The notes: generated by a model from the sequence alone, not told the origin. Shown: positions 1 to 10,805, counted from the stretch's first letter. The stretch is DNA of 64,000 bases from Mesorhizobium sp. Root157 (GCF_001427385.1 NZ_LMGJ01000033.1:186001-250000), one strand, 5' to 3'. Numbers and translations: made by a program.

Positions 1-1926
1 CTCTGTTCGGTTACCCTGTTGGATAAAGTTCTTGTGCCAAAGCTGTGTTGATAAAATGCCGACAAATGCCGCATTGTCGCGGAAGCCAGATGCTGGTTGC
101 GTGCGGCACTTCTGTTGGAGTTTCGCCACAGCCTTGGCGTTGAACAGGCCGTCGGCGGCAATGCTTTCCGCGCTCAGGCATTGTTGCACGTAATCGAGGT
201 CGCCCTTGCCGGTAAATGCCTGGCTGTCCGGGGCGCGATAGGGCTGCTTGGTACGCTCCCGGATGCTCCGAGGAAGCAGGTCTGTCGCCGCCTTGCGCAA
301 TATGTACTTCTCCACCAGCCCTTTCAGCTTCATTTCGGGCGGCAGCCGCGCCGCGAATTCGACCAACCGATGATCGAGAAAGGGGAAGCGGCCCTCGATG
401 CCGTGCGCCATCGCCATGCGATCACCCTGGCTGGAAAGAATGTAGCCCGGCAGCAGGAAACGGCTCTCCAGATATTGGGCCTGGTTGAGAGGGTGCCATC
501 GGCTGAATGCATCGGGCAGTCGGCTAACCAGATCATCGGCCGCATCGTAACCCTTCAGCGTCTCGCGCAACTCGCCCGAGAAAAAGATCTTGGTCGCGGC
601 CGTCGTCTTGAAGCGTGGCCGGTGCGAAAACAAGGGGTCATTCGGCAGGGCATCGCCTGCCCCGAAAAAGGCGGCGAGATACTCGACCGATTGCTGCCGC
701 AGGCCGGGCAGGTAGGGATAGAGCTTGCGGAACAGGTGCGGCCTGATGCGAGAGGTTGGCTGTCGCGCGCAGAAGCGGCGCACGCGCGCCTCCTTGAACA
801 CATCGTAGCCGGCAAACACTTCGTCGGCCCCTTCGCCGGTCAGCACCACCTTCAGGCCGGCGTCGCGGACAAGACCGGACAGTTGGTAGAGAGGTGCAGG
901 GGCGGTGCGGATGATTGGCCTCTCGGTGGAACGGATCACCTGTGGAAAGACGCGCGCGATATCGCCTTCACGGCAGGCGATCGCCCGGTGTTGGGTGCCG
1001 AGCGCTGACGCCATCTCATGCTGATAGGCGCTTTCGTCATGCTCGGCGCTGTCGAACGTCACGGAGAACGTCTTGAGGCCCTGGGGTGCCATGCCAGCGG
1101 CGAGTGCCGAGACCAGGGACGAATCGAGCCCCCCCGAAAGATATGACCCGACTGGCACATCGGCACGCATGCGCAATCTGACGGCGTCGGTCAGAAGCGC
1201 GCGCAGTTCCTCCGCCACCTCGACTTCGTTCACTATCTTCGACGGCGTGTCCCGGTGCGGAAAAGCGAGTTGCCAATAGGGCTTCACCGTCACCCGGCCT
1301 TGCTCGACGATCATCACGCTGGCCGGTTCCAATTCGTGGATATCGCTGAAAGCCGTGCGCGGGGCGATGGGCGCCCACAACGTGAAAATCTGGTCGAGCG
1401 CCAAAGGATCGATTTTCGCCGAGATACCCGGAATCTTCAGCAGCGCTTTGATTTCCGAGGCGAAATAGAACGTCCCGTCCTTGCTGGTGTGAAAGAGGGG
1501 ACGCACGCCCATCCTGTCGCGGGCGAGTACCATGCGCCGGCGTCGTTGGTCCCATAAGGCGAAGGCGAAGTCGCCGTTGAGCAGAGACAAACACTCTTCG
1601 CCCATCTGGTCGTAGAGATGCAGGATGACTTCGGTATCGCTCGACGTACGGAAGCGACGCCCCCTGCTGCGTAGCTCCTCGCGCAATTCGACGTAATTGA
1701 AGATTTCACCGTTGAAGGCGATCGTCAGTTGTCCGGTTTCGTCAGACATCGGCTGCTGGCCGTCGTCGAGGCCGACGATAGAAAGCCGGGCATGTCCAAG
1801 TCCGGCGCCGGATGCCACGAACTTGCCCTGTGCGTCCGGACCGCGATGTGCGATCGCGTCGGTCATCTGCTTCAGCAGCGTGTCCGCGTCATGCACCTGG
1901 CCGACATAACCAGCAAATCCGCACAT
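1..1926 (-). CDS. asnB: Asparagine synthetase, glutamine-hydrolysing (3' end beyond the window)
   Basis: Converts aspartate, glutamine and ATP to asparagine in the cytoplasm. The start is the ATG at 1926, because translation begins Met-Cys-Gly-Phe and Cys2 is the nucleophile of class II glutamine amidotransferases, so no other start would work. The N-terminal Ntn amidotransferase domain (about residues 1-220, with AHRGPD and FNGEIFNY) is followed by the synthetase domain with the PP-loop YLSGGLDSS near residue 265. The frame is open without a stop to base 1, giving 642 codons. Family members of this type are about 640-660 residues, so only a few codons should be missing. The next gene upstream, gabT, is on the same strand but 283 bp away, so asnB probably has its own promoter. 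A longer specialised relative such as AsnO cannot be excluded. Confidence 0.9.
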   Translation of the reverse strand, partial: MCGFAGYVGQVHDADTLLKQMTDAIAHRGPDAQGKFVASGAGLGHARLSIVGLDDGQQPMSDETGQLTIAFNGEIFNYVELREELRSRGRRFRTSSDTEVILHLYDQMGEECLSLLNGDFAFALWDQRRRRMVLARDRMGVRPLFHTSKDGTFYFASEIKALLKIPGISAKIDPLALDQIFTLWAPIAPRTAFSDIHELEPASVMIVEQGRVTVKPYWQLAFPHRDTPSKIVNEVEVAEELRALLTDAVRLRMRADVPVGSYLSGGLDSSLVSALAAGMAPQGLKTFSVTFDSAEHDESAYQHEMASALGTQHRAIACREGDIARVFPQVIRSTERPIIRTAPAPLYQLSGLVRDAGLKVVLTGEGADEVFAGYDVFKEARVRRFCARQPTSRIRPHLFRKLYPYLPGLRQQSVEYLAAFFGAGDALPNDPLFSHRPRFKTTAATKIFFSGELRETLKGYDAADDLVSRLPDAFSRWHPLNQAQYLESRFLLPGYILSSQGDRMAMAHGIEGRFPFLDHRLVEFAARLPPEMKLKGLVEKYILRKAATDLLPRSIRERTKQPYRAPDSQAFTGKGDLDYVQQCLSAESIAADGLFNAKAVAKLQQKCRTQPASGFRDNAAFVGILSTQLWHKNFIQQGNRTE

Positions 1927-1988
1927 AGTTCGATTTCACATTGAAAGATCGAGCCAAGCATAAGGGGCAAGGCACAACCATGCGTTAC

Positions 1989-2024
1989 CCGTTCGGTTTC
2001 GCTGCACCTATGGTAAACGAACGG
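1989..2024. promoter_or_regulatory. Inverted repeat upstream of asnB
   Basis: CCGTTCG at 1989-1995 and CGAACGG at 2018-2024 form a 7-bp inverted repeat about 63-98 bp upstream of the asnB start. It sits where an operator or promoter element would be expected, but I recognise no regulator for it. The rest of the 283-bp gap holds no gene that I can support. Confidence 0.25.
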
Positions 2025-2104
2025 TTGGTCGAGGTGACCAATCTACCGAATGCCGGGGCTGAACAACCAAAGCGTTTCATGGCCAGGTAGAACGCACCAG
2101 GAAC

Positions 2105-2140
2105 CCGAAGGACCGGACCGGTTTAGGCCAAATCCTTCGG
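2105..2140 (-). terminator. Possible terminator hairpin of gabT
   Basis: CCGAAGGA (2105-2112) and TCCTTCGG (2133-2140) can pair as an 8-bp stem, 70-105 nt past the gabT stop. There is no U-run after the stem on the gabT strand, so termination is only a guess. Confidence 0.3.
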
Positions 2141-2209
2141 CATTCGTCTCGCCCGTGTTCCAAAATATCGCCGGTAGAATGCTTCTATCCAACCATGAAC
2201 CGCACCATG

Positions 2210-3484
2210 TCAGGCCCTTGCTTCCCTGATCGAGGCTTCCAGCTTGTCGAGTGCTTCCGTCATGACGTTGTCCTGGATGGTGATCGGGGCAAGGAAACGA
2301 ACGACATTGCCGTAGACGCCGCAGGTCAGCAGGATCAACCCCTTGTCGAGCGCCTTCAGCCGCACCGCATTGGCGAAGTCGGCCGATGGCAGCTTCTTCT
2401 TTGCATCGCTGAACTCAATGGCGTTCATGAAGCCGGGGCCGCGGATGTCGGCAATCTCTGGAACATCGCCACGCAAGGATTCCAGCCGCTGCTTCAGCCG
2501 GTTGCCCAGCATATTGGCGCGGTCGCAAAGCTTCTCTTCCTCGATCACGTCGAGCACGGCATGGGCGGCGGCAATGCCCAACGGGTTGCCGCCATAGGTG
2601 CCGCCAAGCCCGCCCGGGCCTGGCGCGTCCATCACTTCAGCGCGCCCTGTCACCGCCGACAGCGGGAAGCCGCCGGCAAGGCTCTTGGCCATGGTGGTGA
2701 GATCGGGAGCCACTTCGTGATGGTCCATCGCAAACATCTTGCCGGTGCGGGCAAAGCCCGTCTGTACCTCGTCGGCGATGAGCAGGATTCCGTGCTGGTC
2801 GCAAACCTTGCGCAGCGCACTCATGAGTTCACGCGGCGCTTCGTAGAAGCCGCCCTCGCCCTGAACCGGCTCGATGATGATGGCGGCAACGCGGGCCGGA
2901 TCGACATCGGCCTTGAACAGACGATCGAGCGCAGCCAGCGAATCCGCCACCGACACACCGTGCAGTTCGACCGGGAACGGCAAGTGGAACACATCGCCCG
3001 GCATCGCGCCGAAGCCAGCCTTGTAGGGCACGACCTTGCCGGTCAGGGCCATGCCCATGAAGGTGCGCCCGTGGAAGCCGCCGGCAAAGGCGATGACCGC
3101 CTGGCGGCCGGTGGCGTTGCGGGCGATCTTGACAGCGTTCTCCACGGCTTCGGCGCCGGTGGTGACAAAAATCGTCTTCTTGTCGAACTTTCCGGGCAGC
3201 AGGCCGTTCAGACGCTCGGCAAGATGAACGTAACTCTCGTAGGGAACCACCTGGTGGCAGGTATGGGTGAAGCGGTCGAGTTGCGCCTTGACGGCTTCCA
3301 TCACCTTGGGGTGGCGATGACCGGTGTTCAGCACCGCGATCCCCGACGAGAAATCGATGTAGCGATTGCCCTCGACGTCCCAGATCTCCGAGTTCTCGGC
3401 GCGGTCGGCATAAATCTGCGTCGTCATGCCGACGCCGCGCGAAATGGATGCATTCTTGCGGGCAGAGATAGTCGAATTGGTCAT
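2210..3484 (-). CDS. gabT: 4-aminobutyrate aminotransferase (class III PLP aminotransferase)
   Basis: 424 residues, the normal GabT length. It transfers the amino group of 4-aminobutyrate to 2-oxoglutarate, giving succinate semialdehyde and glutamate. Visible class III features are a phosphate-binding TTGAEAVENAVKIAR stretch near residue 110, the aspartate of IADEVQTGFARTG that contacts the PLP ring, and the Schiff-base lysine in TMAKSLAGGFPLSAV. The C-terminal half contains the substrate-binding GGTYGGNPL and DIRGPGFM motifs. It stands alone, divergent from a Crp/Fnr-type regulator 212 bp away. Related omega-aminotransferases share this architecture, but the overall sequence reads as GabT. 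Confidence 0.88.
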   Translation of the reverse strand: MTNSTISARKNASISRGVGMTTQIYADRAENSEIWDVEGNRYIDFSSGIAVLNTGHRHPKVMEAVKAQLDRFTHTCHQVVPYESYVHLAERLNGLLPGKFDKKTIFVTTGAEAVENAVKIARNATGRQAVIAFAGGFHGRTFMGMALTGKVVPYKAGFGAMPGDVFHLPFPVELHGVSVADSLAALDRLFKADVDPARVAAIIIEPVQGEGGFYEAPRELMSALRKVCDQHGILLIADEVQTGFARTGKMFAMDHHEVAPDLTTMAKSLAGGFPLSAVTGRAEVMDAPGPGGLGGTYGGNPLGIAAAHAVLDVIEEEKLCDRANMLGNRLKQRLESLRGDVPEIADIRGPGFMNAIEFSDAKKKLPSADFANAVRLKALDKGLILLTCGVYGNVVRFLAPITIQDNVMTEALDKLEASIREARA

Positions 3485-3696
3485 GGATGCCTCCGGTGGA
3501 ACGGCTATTGTGAGCAGACGATGTCGATCTATCTTCTGACCCTATCACATACTTTCCACAAGTCGGCACCGCTGGCCGGCCGTTGGGCCTGTCCAACGGT
3601 TGCGACGGGCGCTTCTGATCCTTGCTGCGGAAGCGGGAGCCTATTGCGTCGACAGCACGGTGCGCACATCATGTCCGTGAACCGGCAGGAGCGCGC

Positions 3697-4371
3697 GTGA
3701 TAAGCCAGGAGCAATTTCTGACGTCGACTTTCTGGGCTCAGGAACTGCCTCACGACGAGCAGGAGCGTGCGCGCCGCGGCATTTCATTGCGCAACCTGGA
3801 CGCCGGCGCTTCCCTCATTCATCGCGGCGACCGCGTCGACAACTGGATCGGCGTTGTCAGCGGGCTGCTCAAGCTGGGGTCGATCACCATTTCCGGCAAG
3901 GCCGTGACCTATGCGGGCCTGCCGCCAAGCTGCTGGTTCGGAGAAGGTTCACTGCTCAAGGACGAGCCGCGACAATATGATGTGATTGCGCTGCGCCGCA
4001 CCCAGGTCGCCTTGCTGAACCGGTCGACCTTCTTGTGGCTCTACGACAACAGCGTGGCCTTCAACCGCCTGCTGGTGCGCCTGTTCAACGAAAGGCTCGG
4101 CCAGTTCATCGCGCTGGTGGAGTACGACCGCACACTCGATTCGACCGGAAAGGTGGCGCGCAACCTGGCCTCCTTGTTCAATCCTGTCATCAGTCCGTTC
4201 GTCGGCAAGCACCTCGACATCAGCCAGGAAGAAATCGGGCTGCTTGCAGGCGTTTCGAGGCCAGTCGCCAACCGCACACTGCAGGAACTGGAGAGGGCCG
4301 GCCTCTTGCGCAGCGAAGGCGGCGGCGTAACGATCCTCGATCTGGAAAAGCTCAGGCGCTACGGCGAATAG
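3697..4371 (+). CDS. Crp/Fnr-family transcriptional regulator
   Basis: 224 residues with an N-terminal cyclic-nucleotide-type beta-roll (about 20-140) and a C-terminal Crp-type helix-turn-helix (about 165-215, ISQEEIGLLAGVSRPVANRTLQ). An upstream ATG at 3622 is in frame, but I chose GTG 3697 because AGGAG at 3687-3691 sits 5 nt before it. No cluster of cysteines typical of an FNR iron-sulfur sensor is present, so this is not an oxygen sensor of the FNR kind. The effector is unknown. It is divergent from gabT and 183 bp upstream of the acyl-CoA ligase operon on the same strand, so control of either neighbour is possible but unproven. Confidence 0.8.
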   Translation: MISQEQFLTSTFWAQELPHDEQERARRGISLRNLDAGASLIHRGDRVDNWIGVVSGLLKLGSITISGKAVTYAGLPPSCWFGEGSLLKDEPRQYDVIALRRTQVALLNRSTFLWLYDNSVAFNRLLVRLFNERLGQFIALVEYDRTLDSTGKVARNLASLFNPVISPFVGKHLDISQEEIGLLAGVSRPVANRTLQELERAGLLRSEGGGVTILDLEKLRRYGE

Positions 4372-4554
4372 GGCACGCCCCGCCAGGGTCGGCAACGAAA
4401 GTTGGATTGTCGAGGGAAGGCGGACTCCGATAGCCTATATCGGACAAGGCTCCGGAGTCTGTCAAGGCAGAGGTTGAAAAACCAGGTCCAGCTTGCAAGT
4501 TTTGGCCAACAGCCGGGACGACACTGGCGGCAAGGAACACATGGGAGGCGCGCC

Positions 4555-6524
4555 TTGGCACAAGGGAGTGAGACGCCACGGCTCGATACGTTCGCCAAGC
4601 TTTTGTGCGGGCATGCTCGTGTCAGGCCTGCTCGGCCCGCGATGCGCCACAAGGATTTGGGCATCTGGCGAACCTGGACCTGGAGTGAGATGGCCGAGAC
4701 CATCCGAGCCTTTGCGGCCGGACTGCGCCAGCTTGGCCTGGAGCGTGGCGCCACAATCGCCGTCATCGGCGAAAACCGGCCGGCGATGTACTGGACGATC
4801 CTTGCGGCGCAATGGCTCGGCGCCATCCCGGTTCCGGTCTATGCGGATGCTGTTGCCGACGAGATGGCCTACGTACTCGCCCATGCCGATGTAGGCTTTG
4901 CAGTGGTCCAGGACCAGGAACAGGTCGACAAGCTCATCACGATCCAGGATCAGATTCCCAATCTGAAGGTCGTCCTCTACGACGAGCCGCGTGGTTTGCG
5001 CGACTACGACCACAGCCGTCTGCATGAGGTCAGCGCCATCATAGAAAAAGGCCGCGCACAGCTTGCCTCGGACCCAGCCGCGGCAGCCGCCATCGACGCG
5101 GAGAAAGACCGTGGCGAGGCCGACGACATCTCGATCATCCTCTACACGTCCGGCACGACGGGGCGTTCCAAGGGGGTGCTGTTTTCTGCCGGCCGCTCCA
5201 TCGACGCGGCGCGCGATACCGTCGAATTCGACAAGCTGACCGATCGTGACGAAGTGCTTGCCTACCTGCCGCTGGCATGGGTGGGTGACCATTATCTCAA
5301 CTACGCCCACGCCATGGTCGCAGGCTTTTGCGTGGCCTGCCCGGAAAGTCGGGAAACCGCTGAGTCCGATTTGCAGGAAATCGGGCCGACCTTCTATTTC
5401 GCCCCGCCGCGCATCTTCGAAGCGCTGCTTACGCGCATCACCATCCGCATGGAGGATGCCGGCGCGCTCAAGCGGCGCATGTTCAACCATTTCATCGGCG
5501 TGGCGCGGCGCTGGGGCGAAAAGATACTCAATCGCGAAAAGGTGCCGCTTGCCGCGCGGCTCAACTACGCGCTCGGCAATCTCTTCGTCTATGCGCCGCT
5601 GAAGAACGTGCTCGGCTTCTCGCGCATCCGCGTCGCCTATACTGCCGGCGAAGCCATCGGGCCGGACCTGTTTTCGTTCTACCGGTCTCTCGGCCTGAAC
5701 CTGAAGCAACTCTACGGTCAGACAGAGGCATTCCTGTATGTAACCTCGCAGCCGGACGGCCAGATTCGCGCCGGCACGGTCGGGCCCGCAACACCCAATG
5801 TCGACATCCGCATCGCGGACGATGGCGAGGTCCTCTACCGTTCACCGGGCCAGTTCGTCGGCTACTACAAGGATGACGAGCGCACGGTCGAGACCGTCAC
5901 GCAGGACGGCTACGTGAAGACGGGCGATGCCGGCTTCTTCGACAGCGAAGGCCATCTCAACATCATTGATCGCGCCAAGGATGTCGGAAAGCTGCGCTCG
6001 GGCGCCCTGTTCGCGCCGAAATACATCGAGAACAAATTGAAGTTCTATCCCAACATCAAGGAGGCGGTGGCCTACGGGCAGGGGCAGGACTTCGTCGCCT
6101 GCATGCTCAACATCGACCTGACGGCGGTGGGCAACTGGGCCGAGCGCAACAACATTGCCTATGCCTCCTATCAGGAACTGGCGCAGCGGCCCGAAGTCTA
6201 CGCCATGTTTGCCGATCACATCGCCGAAGTGAACCGGTCGCTCGCCACCGAACCGCGCATGGCTGCCGCACAAGTGCGACGCTTCCTGATCCTGCACAAG
6301 GAACTCGACGCCGACGACGGCGAGATGACCCGCACGCAAAAGGTGCGGCGCGGCTTCATAGCCGAACGCTACAAGCCATTGGTCGATGCACTCTATAACG
6401 GCTCCGATGCCGCCGACATCTCCACCGAAGTCACCTTCGAAGATGGCCGAAAGGGCATTCTCTCGGCTCGGGTGCGCATCGCCGACGCTCAGGTCCAGAA
6501 CCTCACCACCCTGGAGGCAGCCGC

Positions 6525-6528
<4 letters not shown>
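4555..6528 (+). CDS. AMP-forming acyl-CoA ligase (long-chain/aromatic acid type)
   Basis: 657 residues from a TTG start at 4555, chosen because GGGAGG (4543-4548) lies 6 nt upstream; the longer frame from 4402 has no such site. The ANL motifs are all present: the phosphate loop ILYTSGTTGRSKGV, the YGQTE motif, TGDAGFF with the ribose-binding aspartate, and DRAKDVGKLRSG as the hinge. It should activate a carboxylic acid to its CoA thioester using ATP. It is the first gene of an operon with a full branched-chain-type ABC importer, overlapping the next gene by GTGA. This arrangement suggests that the imported acid is trapped as a thioester (vectorial acylation). The substrate, fatty or aromatic, cannot be read from the sequence. 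Confidence 0.85.
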
Positions 6529-7304
<776 letters not shown>

Positions 7305-7307
7305 GCG

Positions 7308-8282
7308 ATGCTTTACAACATCTTCATCGACCCCTTCGTCCAGATGGTGCAAATGCCCGACCTTCTGGTGCAGACCTTGTGGGAAGGTCTGGTTTCGGGA
7401 GTGCTTTACGCGCTGATCGCGCTTGGCTTCGTGCTGATATTCAAGGCTTCAGGCGTCTTCAATTTCGCCCAAGGCATTATGGTGGTGTTTTCCGCCCTGA
7501 CGCTTGTCGGTTCTTATGAGAAGTTCGCATCGTGGGGTTTTTCCGGTCCGGTTGCAGCGTTTGTCGCGCTCATCCTGGCTGCCGCCGTCATGTTCGTGCT
7601 GGCCGTGCTGGTGGAGCGCGTGGTGCTGCGTCCGCTGGTCAACCAGCCGGACATCATCCTGTTCATGGCGACGTTCGGCATCACCTATGTGCTGATCGGC
7701 TTCGGCGAAATGGTGTTCGGCGGCGATCCCAAGCAGATGATCGCCAGCGAACTTTTCCTGCCCAGCGGCGCCTTCGACGTGGAGATGCTGGGAGGACGCG
7801 TCAGCTTCCAGAAACTCGATATCGCTGCAGCCGTCATCGCCTCGGTCATGATCGCGGGCCTGGCCGTCTTCTTCCAGAAGACCCGCATCGGCAGGGCGCT
7901 TCGCGCGGTCGCCGACAGCCACAAGGCCGCCCTTTCGGTCGGCATTTCGCTCAATCAGATATGGGTCATCGTCTGGTTCGCCGCCGGCCTCGTCGCGCTG
8001 GTGACGGGCATCATGTGGGGCGCGCGTTCGGACGTTTCCTTCGCGCTCGAGATCGTGGCGCTCAAGGCGCTGCCGGTTCTGGTGCTCGGCGGCTTCACCT
8101 CGGTGCCCGGCGCCATCGTCGGCGGCCTCATCATCGGGGTCGGCGAAAAGCTTGGCGAGTTCTACTGGGGGCCGTTGCTGGGCGGCGGCATCGAAAGCTG
8201 GCTCGCCTATGTCATCGCTCTCGTGTTTTTGCTGTACCGGCCGCAAGGCCTGTTCGGCGACAAGATAATCGAACGGATCTGA
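7308..8282 (+). CDS. Branched-chain-type ABC importer permease (LivH-like)
   Basis: 324 residues, almost entirely hydrophobic with about eight predicted membrane segments. It opens with LVQTLWEGLVSGVLYALIALGFVLIFKASGVFNFAQG, abridged here to its key LivH element FNFAQG, which is followed by the family's GRALRAVADS loop that contacts the ATPase (here about residue 195). GAIVGGLIIGVGE near the C terminus is also typical of LivH. Start ATG 7308 is 3 nt after the previous stop. It forms the membrane channel together with the LivM-like protein encoded next. Confidence 0.9.
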   Translation: MLYNIFIDPFVQMVQMPDLLVQTLWEGLVSGVLYALIALGFVLIFKASGVFNFAQGIMVVFSALTLVGSYEKFASWGFSGPVAAFVALILAAAVMFVLAVLVERVVLRPLVNQPDIILFMATFGITYVLIGFGEMVFGGDPKQMIASELFLPSGAFDVEMLGGRVSFQKLDIAAAVIASVMIAGLAVFFQKTRIGRALRAVADSHKAALSVGISLNQIWVIVWFAAGLVALVTGIMWGARSDVSFALEIVALKALPVLVLGGFTSVPGAIVGGLIIGVGEKLGEFYWGPLLGGGIESWLAYVIALVFLLYRPQGLFGDKIIERI

Positions 8283-8286
8283 CAAG

Positions 8287-9363
8287 ATGTTCTATCGCGA
8301 GACGGGTCAGTTCAAGCAGGACTATGCCGCCGATTCAGCGGTGTTCCCTATCCTGCAGGACCGCTACGGGCTGGCGATCATCCTGGCCATCGCCTTTGTC
8401 GGCATTCCGCTGTTCGGCAACGAGTTCCTGCTTGCCTCGGTGATGATCCCGTTCCTGATCCTTTCGCTGGCTGCGATCGGCCTGAACATACTGGTCGGCT
8501 ATACCGGCCTGCTGTCGCTTGGCACGGCAGGCTTCATGGGCGTCGGCGCCTATGCGGCCTACAAGCTTTCGACCATCTTTCCGCAGGTCCACATTCTGGT
8601 CTGGATCCTTTGCTCGGGTTTCTTCGCCGCCGGCATCGGCGCCCTGTTCGGCCTGCCGTCGCTACGCATCAAGGGCTTTTATCTTGCCGTCGCGACACTT
8701 GCTGCGCAGTTCTTCCTGCAATGGTGCTTTGTGCGCGTGAGTTGGCTCTACAACGACAACCCGTCCGGCGCCATCGAGGTGCCGGCAAGGTCGCTGTTCG
8801 GCATCGCCATCACCGGCCCCTCGGCGACGCCCGTCACCCGCTATCTGGTCGTCCTCATCATCGTTGTCGTGATGACGCTGATAGCGTCCAACATCGTCCA
8901 TGGCCGGATCGGCCGCACATGGATGGCCGTTCGCGACATGGACATCGCGGCGCAGCTGATGGGCATCCGGCTTTTGCCCGCCAAGTTGCTCGCCTTCGCC
9001 GTATCGTCCTTCTACTGCGGCGTCGCGGGCGCCTTGATGGTGTTTCTGTGGCTCGGGGCAGCCGAGCCGTCAGCCTTCGATATCCGGCTGTCCTTCGTGC
9101 TTCTGTTCATGGTCATCATCGGGGGGCTCGGCTCGCTGATCGGCAGCTTCATGGGTGCCGCCCTGATCCACATCATGCCGATCTTCATCCGTGCGCTGCC
9201 CGAATCGCTCGGCCTGCCGATAGGCGCCGCCACCGTGGAGCACCTGACATTCCTGATCGTCGGGGGGCTGATCATATTTTTCCTTATCGTCGAGCCGCAC
9301 GGGCTGGCCCGACTATGGCAGATCGCGAAACAGAAGCTTCGCGTGTGGCCCTTCCCCTATTAG
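8287..9363 (+). CDS. Branched-chain-type ABC importer permease (LivM-like)
   Basis: 358 residues, about nine to ten hydrophobic segments. The LivM hallmarks are GLNILVGYTGLLSLGTAGFMGVG within the first 90 residues (key element LSLG-AGFMGVGAY), LRIKGFYLAVATLA, and the ATPase-contact loop GRTWMAVRDMDIAAQLMGI near residue 210. The N terminus carries an extra soluble stretch of about 25 residues compared with short LivM proteins. It starts 4 nt after the livH-like stop and should form the heterodimeric channel with that protein. Confidence 0.9.
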   Translation: MFYRETGQFKQDYAADSAVFPILQDRYGLAIILAIAFVGIPLFGNEFLLASVMIPFLILSLAAIGLNILVGYTGLLSLGTAGFMGVGAYAAYKLSTIFPQVHILVWILCSGFFAAGIGALFGLPSLRIKGFYLAVATLAAQFFLQWCFVRVSWLYNDNPSGAIEVPARSLFGIAITGPSATPVTRYLVVLIIVVVMTLIASNIVHGRIGRTWMAVRDMDIAAQLMGIRLLPAKLLAFAVSSFYCGVAGALMVFLWLGAAEPSAFDIRLSFVLLFMVIIGGLGSLIGSFMGAALIHIMPIFIRALPESLGLPIGAATVEHLTFLIVGGLIIFFLIVEPHGLARLWQIAKQKLRVWPFPY

Positions 9364-9404
9364 GGCCGGGCGCTTGACGGGAACGAAAACAGGAGGAGAA
9401 CGAC

Positions 9405-10733
9405 ATGTCTATTAGAAACTGGGTGCTCGCACTTTCTGCGGCATCGATGCTGGCCATGCCGGCGATCGATAGCGCGCAAGCCGACGACTCGATCTACGTG
9501 CCGCTGTTTACTTACCGCACCGGGCCTTTTGCCGGGTCGGGCACGCAGATCGCCAACGGAATGCACGACTATCTCACCATGCTCAACGAACGCGACGGCG
9601 GTATCGGTGGTGTCAAGCTTGTGGTCGAAGAGTGCGAGACCGGCTACGATACCAAGAAGGGTCTGGAGTGCTACGAGGCGGTGAAGCCCAAGAAGCCCGT
9701 CATGGTCAATCCGTGGTCGACCGGCATCACCTTGCCGCTGATTCCGAAGGCTGCCGTCGACAAGATTCCGGTTCTTTCCATGGCCTATGGCCTGTCGGCA
9801 TCGGCCAAGGGAGATATTTTCCCCTGGATCTTCAATCCACCGGCAACCTACTGGGACGGTTTCACGCAAATCCTGAAATACATCGCCGAGCAGGAAGGCG
9901 GCGGCATTGAAAAGCTGCAGGGCAAGAAGATCGGCTACATCTACCTCGACGCCAGCTTCGGGCGCGAACCACTGCCTCTGATCGAACAATTGTCCAAGGA
10001 ACTCGACTTTGAGGCCAAGCTCTACCCGGTGGCCGCCGCCGACATGCAGAACCAGTCATCGCAATGGCTGAGCGTGCGCCGCGACCGGCCGGACTACATG
10101 ATCCTCTATGGCTGGGGCGCGCTGAACTCCACCGCCGTCAAGGAAGCCGTGAAAACCAATTACCCGATGGACAAGTTCATCTCGATCTGGTGGCCGAGCG
10201 AGGATGATGCCAAGGGCGGCGGCGACGGCGCCAAGGGCTTCAAGACGCTCAACTGGCACGCCGTGGGCGCCGACTTCCCGCTTATCGCCGACATCCAGAA
10301 ATATGTCGTCGATGCCGGCAAGAGCCAGGTCTCGGACAAGAGCAAGGTGGGCCAGGTTCTCTACAACCGCGGCGTCTACAACTCGATGCTGATTGCCGAG
10401 GCCATCCGCACCGCCCAGCAGATCACTGGTAACAAGGTGGTCACCGGCGAGGACGTGCGGCGCGGTCTCGAAAGCCTCAATGTCGACGAGGCGCGGCTGA
10501 AGGAAATGGGCCTGGAAGGCTTCACCGGTCCGGTCAAGCTTACTTGCGCCGACCACAACGGCCACTTCTCGACCTTCGTTCAGAGCTGGAACGGCGAGGC
10601 ATATGAAAAGGTGTCGGACTACATCACGCCGATGAACGACAAGGTCGGCCCGCTGCTCGACGCCGACGCCAAGGCCTATGCGGAAAAGAACGCGCCTTGG
10701 CCGACGCGCTCGGAAGCCTGCGACGCCTCTTGA
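9405..10733 (+). CDS. Periplasmic substrate-binding protein of the acid importer
   Basis: 442 residues with a signal peptide of about 26 residues ending SAQA, then a mature protein of the LivK/type I periplasmic-binding fold (PLFTYRTGPFAGSGTQIANG start, which places the ligand near the hinge). It is longer than amino-acid LivK proteins (about 370), as is usual for members linked to acyl-CoA ligases. AGGAGGAG lies 8 nt before the ATG. It follows the permeases and precedes the second ATPase gene. A strong hairpin in the 72-bp gap after it could stabilise its mRNA, allowing more binding protein than membrane parts. Confidence 0.87.
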   Translation: MSIRNWVLALSAASMLAMPAIDSAQADDSIYVPLFTYRTGPFAGSGTQIANGMHDYLTMLNERDGGIGGVKLVVEECETGYDTKKGLECYEAVKPKKPVMVNPWSTGITLPLIPKAAVDKIPVLSMAYGLSASAKGDIFPWIFNPPATYWDGFTQILKYIAEQEGGGIEKLQGKKIGYIYLDASFGREPLPLIEQLSKELDFEAKLYPVAAADMQNQSSQWLSVRRDRPDYMILYGWGALNSTAVKEAVKTNYPMDKFISIWWPSEDDAKGGGDGAKGFKTLNWHAVGADFPLIADIQKYVVDAGKSQVSDKSKVGQVLYNRGVYNSMLIAEAIRTAQQITGNKVVTGEDVRRGLESLNVDEARLKEMGLEGFTGPVKLTCADHNGHFSTFVQSWNGEAYEKVSDYITPMNDKVGPLLDADAKAYAEKNAPWPTRSEACDAS

Positions 10734-10759
10734 GGCACGCGGCCTTTCTAGTAACCCTA

Positions 10760-10783
10760 CCCTTCCCCGGTTTCGGGGAAGGG
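10760..10783 (+). other. Intergenic RNA hairpin inside the importer operon
   Basis: CCCTTCCCCG (10760-10769), loop GTTT, CGGGGAAGGG (10774-10783) form a perfect 10-bp stem. It lies 26 nt after the binding-protein stop and 22 nt before the LivF-like gene. No U-run follows, so it is more likely an mRNA-stabilising or partial attenuation element than a full terminator. Confidence 0.65.
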
Positions 10784-10805
10784 ACTTTGCTCCGGAGTCC
10801 CGCCA

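Noticed and set aside
2195..3700. 501-codon plus-strand open frame opposite gabT
   Set aside because: It is antisense to a clear GabT; long antisense frames are expected at this GC content, and the translation is rich in His/Arg/Gln with no domain.
4462..5709. 415-codon minus-strand open frame
   Set aside because: Antisense of the acyl-CoA ligase, with low-quality composition and no ribosome-binding site.
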